Assembly (NCBI GenBank): GCA_052144935.1
Contig: JBKQPR010000272.1
Span: 1-38,701 of the forward strand
DNA: 38,701 nucleotides
Reading direction: 5' to 3'
From: JOPF133 sp052144935
GTDB lineage: Bacteria; Acidobacteriota; Terriglobia; Bryobacterales; Bryobacteraceae
Shown here: positions 34,351 to 38,701 of the stretch, in pieces
Layout of the letters: each line of letters opens with the position of its first letter
Numbering within the stretch: position 1 is the first letter of the stretch
Made by a program: the position numbers and the translations under genes
Notes under the pieces: generated by a model
Databases searched by the model: none
Told to the model about the DNA's origin: nothing
The model's input: only the letters and a program-made list of their open reading frames with translations

Positions 34351-37300
34351 ATGAATATGCTCGAAGTAATCTTCCGCGCGCGGCGGTGCTCAATCGTACT
34401 CATTGGACTTCTTGGATGCGCCGTCCTGGGTTTTGGCCAGCATCCGCGCCACCCCCGGTTGGCTCCTCATGCCCCGTCCCAGTCCCAGTTCATTCCCAAT
34501 CGCTATACGTTGGTGCTCAGCGACGCTCCGGTGTCTGACCGGTTCACCACGCGGGAGGCCCTCGCAACCGCGGAGGCCGACACGTACCGGCGGCAGGTCG
34601 AGTCCGCCCAGGCCCAGGTGAAGAGTGCGCTGGCCACGCGGAATATTGAGGTTTTGGGATCGGTTTCGGTGCTGCAGAACCTGATCTTCGTGGCCGCGCC
34701 GGCATCGCGCCTGGCCGAGCTGCAGAGCCTTCCGGGCGTGGTGGCGGTCAAGCCCGCGCGCAAGATGAAAGTGCTGCTCAACCGGGCAACCATGCTGTCC
34801 AACGCGCCGCAGGCTTGGGCGGCGGTGGGCGGCCAATCCAGCGCCGGCGCCGGGATCAAGATCGGGGTCATCGATACCGGAATCGATCAGACCCATCCGG
34901 CTCTCCAGGACAGCTCCCTTTCGATGCCCTCCGGCTTTCCGAAGGGCGCCACGGCCTACACCACCAACAAGGTCATCGTGGCGCGCAGCTACGTGAGCCT
35001 GCTGAGCGACACCAATCCCATCGATTCGCTGCCGGACGATACTTCGCCGCGCGACCGCATCGGACACGGCACCTTTAATGCCGTGGTCGCGGCGGGCAAC
35101 TCGACTTCGACCCCGGCGATTGCCGATGCCACCACCGGCAGCGGCGCGATCACCATCAGCGGCATGGCGCCCAAGGCCTGGCTGGGCAATTACAAAGTCG
35201 GCGGTTCTCCGGGTGTTGAAGAATTCGCCAGCGATCAGACGCTGATCCAGGCGGTCGAGGATGCCGTGAGCGACGGCATGGACATCATTACCTGCTCGAT
35301 TGGCGGGACCGCCCTCTCCAATGTCGCCAGCGACCCGGTGGCTACGGCGTACGAAGCCGCCACCAAATTCGCGGTGGTGGTGGCGGCCGCGGGCGACGGC
35401 GGCAGCGACAGCTATAACGAAGGCTATCAGTATCCCGGCTTCAACACGATTTCCTCGCCTTCCAATGCTCCCGACGTGATTTCGGTGGGCGCCACCCTCA
35501 ACTCTCACATCATGCAACCTACCGTCAGCGTGAATGTGGCCAGCGCTCCGTCAAGCCTGAAGGGGATGGCCGCCGCGGTGGGCGACGCTTACTGCTACCC
35601 TTCGTGTTTTGGCGCCAGCGACGCTCCCCTGGTCGATGTGACCACGATAGGGGATCCCGACGGGCTCGCCTGTAACGCGCTGCCGGCGGGTTCTCTGACG
35701 GGCAGCTATGCGCTAATTCTGCGGGGCACCTGTACCTTCGACACCAAGGCGCTCAACGCACAAAATGCCGGCGCCATCGGCTTCATTTATTACATGGCCA
35801 CCTCGGGCGCTTCGGTCAGTCCGGAAGGCATTAACGAATACGGACCCTCGGTGATGATTTCCAATACCGCCGGGCTGGCGCTGAAAGGCTATATCGATGC
35901 CAACCCCGGCGCGATGGTCACGGTCGATTTGAATGGTATGGAGCAGGACGTGACCGCGTTCAACCTCCAGCCTTGCGTGGACAGTGCCGGCCCCTGTCCG
36001 GCTCTGGGTAGTTCATTGGCCTATACCACGCCGGTCGCGGCCAACCAGCTCGCCAGCTACTCGTCGATGGGACCGACGCCGGACGGCCAGTTGAAACCCG
36101 ACCTGGTGGCGATCGGCGGCTTCGACCCCGAGGTCGGGCAGTATCTGGATCCGAACGACCCATATCTGCCCGCGCCGTCGGGGATGTATAGCGGTACGCA
36201 ATACTATGACCCGAACGAGCCTTTCGATGTCAATGTTTTCAGCTCGAACCGCTATGCGGCGGGGGCTGGGACCAGCTTTTCGACTCCCCTGGTGGCCGGT
36301 GCGGCGGCCCTGTTGAAGCAGAAGCATCCCAGCTTGCAGCCCACTCAGATCAAATCGCTCATGGTGAATTACGCCGCGCAGGACACTACAACCGACGATT
36401 TCGAAGACCCGGTGGACGTCGAATGGATAGGAGCGGGAGGCTTGGATGCCAACGCTGCCATGAACGGCGCTGTCACAGCCGTGCCCTCCACCATTTCATT
36501 CGGCATTCTGAACTCCGCCACGCTGCCGATTTCCAAGACCATTACCCTGACCAACATCGGGTCGGCATCGGTATCGCTGAGCGCCTCGGTATCGTGCTGC
36601 TACGTGAACGGCTCGGCCGGCGCCGGCGCGCTTTCCACCGTTGCCGTCAGTCCCACCAGCGTGTCGCTGGCGGCGGGCGCGACCACCGCCTTGATCGTGA
36701 CGCTTTCCGGATCGAAGCCGGCGGCGAGCGAATACTCCGGCAACGTGGTGCTGTCGAACTCCAGCACCACGCTCCGAATTCCGTTCATGGCGCTGGAAAG
36801 CGACGGCGCCGTTTTCAACGTGCTCCCGTCCATCGGCGGCGAAGGGGTTCCGGGCGAAGACAACGGTCCGGCCTACGTGCAGCTTACGGATGCATACGGC
36901 GTTCCGGTGGCCGGCAGTCCCGTGACATTCTCGGTTTCGCCGGTCGGATCTTTGACGCTCCAAAGCGTCTCCGGCGAACCGGCCTGCTCGCCCGCCAGTT
37001 CCACCTCGACCGTGATCTGCCCCAGCGACCAGTTCGGCAACGCATGGGTGGATGTGGTGAACGGGCCGACGGTCAGTACCATATGCGCCACTACCGGGAA
37101 CGACTGCCCGACGGTGAACTTCAGTGCCGCGGGAGGGAACACAGGGGGCGGCACTTATAACGTCCAGGCGGCTCCCAACGTTACCAGCGTGTCGGATTCG
37201 GCGGCCGGTAAGAGTCCCGTTGCCCCCGGCTCTTACGTCAGCCTTTACGGTACTGGCCTGAGCGATTACACAGACGTCGATGATGCTACCACCGATGCCC

Positions 37301-37908
37301 TGGCCGCCAATGGCACCTATACCGTTCTGCCGCTGCAAATCGATTTCGTGGAGGTGACCTTCGACGTGCCGTCGGCCGGCATCAGCCTGCCAGCGGGCGT
37401 GGTCTACGTCAGCCCCACCCAGATCAACATTCAGGTGCCGTGGGAGCTGCAGGGCCAGTCTTCGGCGCAGATGAAGGTGGTGATCGATGGCGACCTGTTC
37501 GGCAACGTGGTGACGGTGCCGATCGGTAACTACAACCCGCAATTCTTCACCTATGGCAGCGACATCGCCGTAGCTCAGGATTCGGGATTCAACCTGATCA
37601 CCACCAGCAATCCCGCCAAGCGTGGCAGCCCGTTCATCATTCTGTATATGAATGGGTTGGGGCCGGTGAGCAACCAGCCGGCGAGCGGCAACCCCGCGTT
37701 GGGTACGAGCGCCACCCCAACCACACCGGTGGTCAGCTTTGGGGGCGTGAACGGCACAGTGCTCTTCTCCGGATTGACGCCAGGCTTCCCCGGTCTCTAC
37801 CAGATCAACGTCGCCATACCGACCAGTGTCACGCCGGGCAGTGCCGTGCCGGTAACCGTCAGCATCGGCGGTGTCACGTCGGCGCCATCCACTCTGCCGA
37901 TTCAGTAG
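34351..37908 (+). CDS. Secreted S8 subtilase with PA domain and Solibacter-type C-terminal domain
   Basis: An 1185-residue exported protease. A signal sequence (helix IVLIGLLGCAVLGFG) precedes an I9-like propeptide. The subtilisin triad is Asp175 (GVIDTGIDQTHP), His239 (RIGHGTFNAV) and Ser642 (AGTSFSTPLVAG). A protease-associated domain is inserted before the serine (GSYALILRGTCTFDTKALNA, GAIGFIYY). Ig-like repeats follow. The C-terminal 230 residues (VAPGSYVSLYGTGLSD, VSPTQINIQVPWEL, GLGPVSNQPASGNPA, GLYQINVAIP) match the Solibacter C-terminal domain type. Start: ATG at 34351 from the promoter geometry; another ATG two codons later is possible. The catalytic set is complete, so it is probably active outside the cell. 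Confidence 0.93.
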   Translation: MNMLEVIFRARRCSIVLIGLLGCAVLGFGQHPRHPRLAPHAPSQSQFIPNRYTLVLSDAPVSDRFTTREALATAEADTYRRQVESAQAQVKSALATRNIEVLGSVSVLQNLIFVAAPASRLAELQSLPGVVAVKPARKMKVLLNRATMLSNAPQAWAAVGGQSSAGAGIKIGVIDTGIDQTHPALQDSSLSMPSGFPKGATAYTTNKVIVARSYVSLLSDTNPIDSLPDDTSPRDRIGHGTFNAVVAAGNSTSTPAIADATTGSGAITISGMAPKAWLGNYKVGGSPGVEEFASDQTLIQAVEDAVSDGMDIITCSIGGTALSNVASDPVATAYEAATKFAVVVAAAGDGGSDSYNEGYQYPGFNTISSPSNAPDVISVGATLNSHIMQPTVSVNVASAPSSLKGMAAAVGDAYCYPSCFGASDAPLVDVTTIGDPDGLACNALPAGSLTGSYALILRGTCTFDTKALNAQNAGAIGFIYYMATSGASVSPEGINEYGPSVMISNTAGLALKGYIDANPGAMVTVDLNGMEQDVTAFNLQPCVDSAGPCPALGSSLAYTTPVAANQLASYSSMGPTPDGQLKPDLVAIGGFDPEVGQYLDPNDPYLPAPSGMYSGTQYYDPNEPFDVNVFSSNRYAAGAGTSFSTPLVAGAAALLKQKHPSLQPTQIKSLMVNYAAQDTTTDDFEDPVDVEWIGAGGLDANAAMNGAVTAVPSTISFGILNSATLPISKTITLTNIGSASVSLSASVSCCYVNGSAGAGALSTVAVSPTSVSLAAGATTALIVTLSGSKPAASEYSGNVVLSNSSTTLRIPFMALESDGAVFNVLPSIGGEGVPGEDNGPAYVQLTDAYGVPVAGSPVTFSVSPVGSLTLQSVSGEPACSPASSTSTVICPSDQFGNAWVDVVNGPTVSTICATTGNDCPTVNFSAAGGNTGGGTYNVQAAPNVTSVSDSAAGKSPVAPGSYVSLYGTGLSDYTDVDDATTDALAANGTYTVLPLQIDFVEVTFDVPSAGISLPAGVVYVSPTQINIQVPWELQGQSSAQMKVVIDGDLFGNVVTVPIGNYNPQFFTYGSDIAVAQDSGFNLITTSNPAKRGSPFIILYMNGLGPVSNQPASGNPALGTSATPTTPVVSFGGVNGTVLFSGLTPGFPGLYQINVAIPTSVTPGSAVPVTVSIGGVTSAPSTLPIQ

Positions 37909-37998
37909 GAAGCCGGAACAAAACGTGCACGGAGAGCAGGCGGAGTGCCCTCAGGCCGCCTGCCCTAACGGTCTGCTAGACTTGGGATACGAGGAGTT

Positions 37999-38331
37999 GT
38001 GGCGTATCCGGTTTCTCCATATATCGAAGAACGGAATGGTGGTCTCTACATCGCGGGCAGGCGTGTGATGCTGGATTCCATCGTCATTCATTATCAGGAG
38101 GGCAAATCTCCCGCGCAGACTGTGGAATCCTTTCCGGTACTGAAGCTATGGCAGGTGTATGGAGCGATTGCGTATTACCTGGAGCACGAAGAACCGATCC
38201 TCGAATACGTGGCTGAAGGCCAGCGCTGGTTCGACGAAGCCCGGGCCAAGTGCTGGGCGGACCCGTACATGGCCGCTTTGCATGCCCGACTGGAGAAGGC
38301 CCGGCAAGAGATGCTCTCAAAACACCCGTGA
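37999..38331 (+). CDS. DUF433-type antitoxin-like protein
   Basis: A 110-residue protein starting at GTG, directly after GAGGAG with only two bases between. MAYPVSPYIEERNGGLYIAG followed by a helix-turn-helix-like region (GKSPAQTVESFPVLKLWQVYGAIAYYLEH) is the DUF433 pattern. Such proteins are usually followed by a DUF5615 PIN-like toxin, as here, where the next start overlaps as GTGA. It probably binds DNA and its partner toxin. The toxin that follows is only a stump. Confidence 0.88.
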   Translation: MAYPVSPYIEERNGGLYIAGRRVMLDSIVIHYQEGKSPAQTVESFPVLKLWQVYGAIAYYLEHEEPILEYVAEGQRWFDEARAKCWADPYMAALHARLEKARQEMLSKHP

Positions 38332-38373
38332 CCATCCGCTTTCTAGCGGATGAATGTCTTGTTGACGGAATCG
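38328..38373 (+). pseudogene. Start of a DUF5615 PIN-like toxin, truncated
   Basis: A GTG overlapping the DUF433 stop (GTGA) begins VTIRFLADECL, which matches the DUF5615 N terminus (TIRFLADE with the first metal-binding aspartate). After about eleven residues the sequence runs into the upstream part of a different small gene. The rest of the toxin, normally 100-120 residues, is deleted. Confidence 0.7.
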
Positions 38374-38615
38374 ATGAATTTCGAAATCGTCGAAGATATC
38401 CAGGCGGTCGAGACCATCGCTGTCGGCAAGTCCATCCGAGATCTGGCCCGGCTCAAGAGGATCTACGGCCCGGGCAGATGGCGAAGCTTAAGGGCATTGC
38501 ACGTGTGCGGCTGCAAAGCGGCCGGGTCCGGGTCGCGGAATTGCATTGGTACGAAGCCCATGGTATTGGTAAGAAACTTGAGAGTACCGAGTTCCAGCCC
38601 GTCAGTCAGGCTTGA
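38374..38615 (+). pseudogene. Frameshifted small conserved protein
   Basis: MNFEIVEDIQAVETIAVGKS continues through ARLKRIYGPGRWR in one frame and then KLKGIARVRL and AELHWYEAHGIGKK in another. Together these match a small conserved family of unknown function (about 75-80 residues) often seen near toxin-antitoxin genes. One A missing near 38484 (cgaagctt for cgaaagctt) explains the shift. The usual basic C terminus after GIGKK is also altered. Function unknown. Confidence 0.6.
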
Positions 38616-38701
38616 GTAGGGTCAGCCGTGAGTGCTCGATACTCAGGTCGATCCACTGGTCAACCAGGCGTTTGAACCGCTTGTGGGTCACAGTCTGGCG
38701 G
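38601..38701 (-). CDS. Possible gene tail cut by the right edge
   Basis: On the minus strand a frame open at the window edge reads VTHKRFKRLVDQWIDLSIEH near its C terminus and stops at 38601. Composition is protein-like, but only 32 residues are visible and no family is recognised. It could equally be chance. Confidence 0.3.

Overview
The window looks like a chromosomal segment of a GC-rich acidobacterium of the Solibacter/Bryobacter type. The evidence is a mix of families typical of that group: a duplicated orphan MacB/FtsX-type permease (ADOP family), a large Oar-like TonB-dependent receptor that starts with a carboxypeptidase-regulatory domain, Gfo/Idh/MocA oxidoreductases with Tat-like leaders, a PEP-CTERM anchored protease, and a subtilase ending in the 'Solibacter C-terminal' type domain. 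The lineage call is inference from gene content; no rRNA or tRNA gene was seen.

Layout. 1-2627: a possible insertion-sequence end remnant and an ADOP permease (minus). 2669-11979 (minus): a metabolic cluster read in the order transaldolase-family protein, lipoyl E2, E3 (Lpd), fused E1 alpha-beta, then after a gap hydroxypyruvate isomerase, a tartronate-semialdehyde-reductase-type enzyme and a C-terminally truncated Gfo/Idh/MocA gene. The first four form a complete 2-oxoacid dehydrogenase complex of unknown substrate. 12287-17765 (plus): a promoter, a frameshifted HdrC-like iron-sulfur gene, the TonB-dependent receptor and an intact Gfo/Idh/MocA protein. 17766-19105: a small protein of unknown function between repeat-rich stretches. 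19106-21982 (minus): a CheW domain split by a CZB zinc-binding domain, and SppA. 22062-25388: a PEP-CTERM trypsin-like protease (minus), divergent from an ECF-type sigma factor overlapping its putative membrane anti-sigma factor (plus). 25734-27050 (minus): a four-helix membrane protein and a damaged HEPN/MNT toxin-antitoxin pair. 27180-30011 (plus): hrcA-grpE-dnaJ. 30056-31534 (minus): receiver-only response regulator, small basic protein and Tat-exported hydrolase in overlapping order. 31584-37908 (plus): YjbQ, an OmpR-type regulator with its histidine kinase, and a large secreted subtilase. 37999-38701: a DUF433 antitoxin gene followed by fused or frameshifted remnants, and the tail of a possible gene at the edge.

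Two themes recur. Several genes have a -10-like hexamer only 6-7 bases before the start codon, which suggests leaderless mRNAs. Several small genes (HdrC-like, MNT, HEPN, the two remnants at the right edge) are broken by small indels at homopolymers or short repeats, so either decay or sequence/assembly indels must be considered. The most unusual architectures are the CheW protein with an inserted CZB domain, the anti-sigma protein carrying a carboxypeptidase-regulatory domain, the response regulator/basic protein/Tat hydrolase chain, and the transaldolase-headed 2-oxoacid dehydrogenase cluster.
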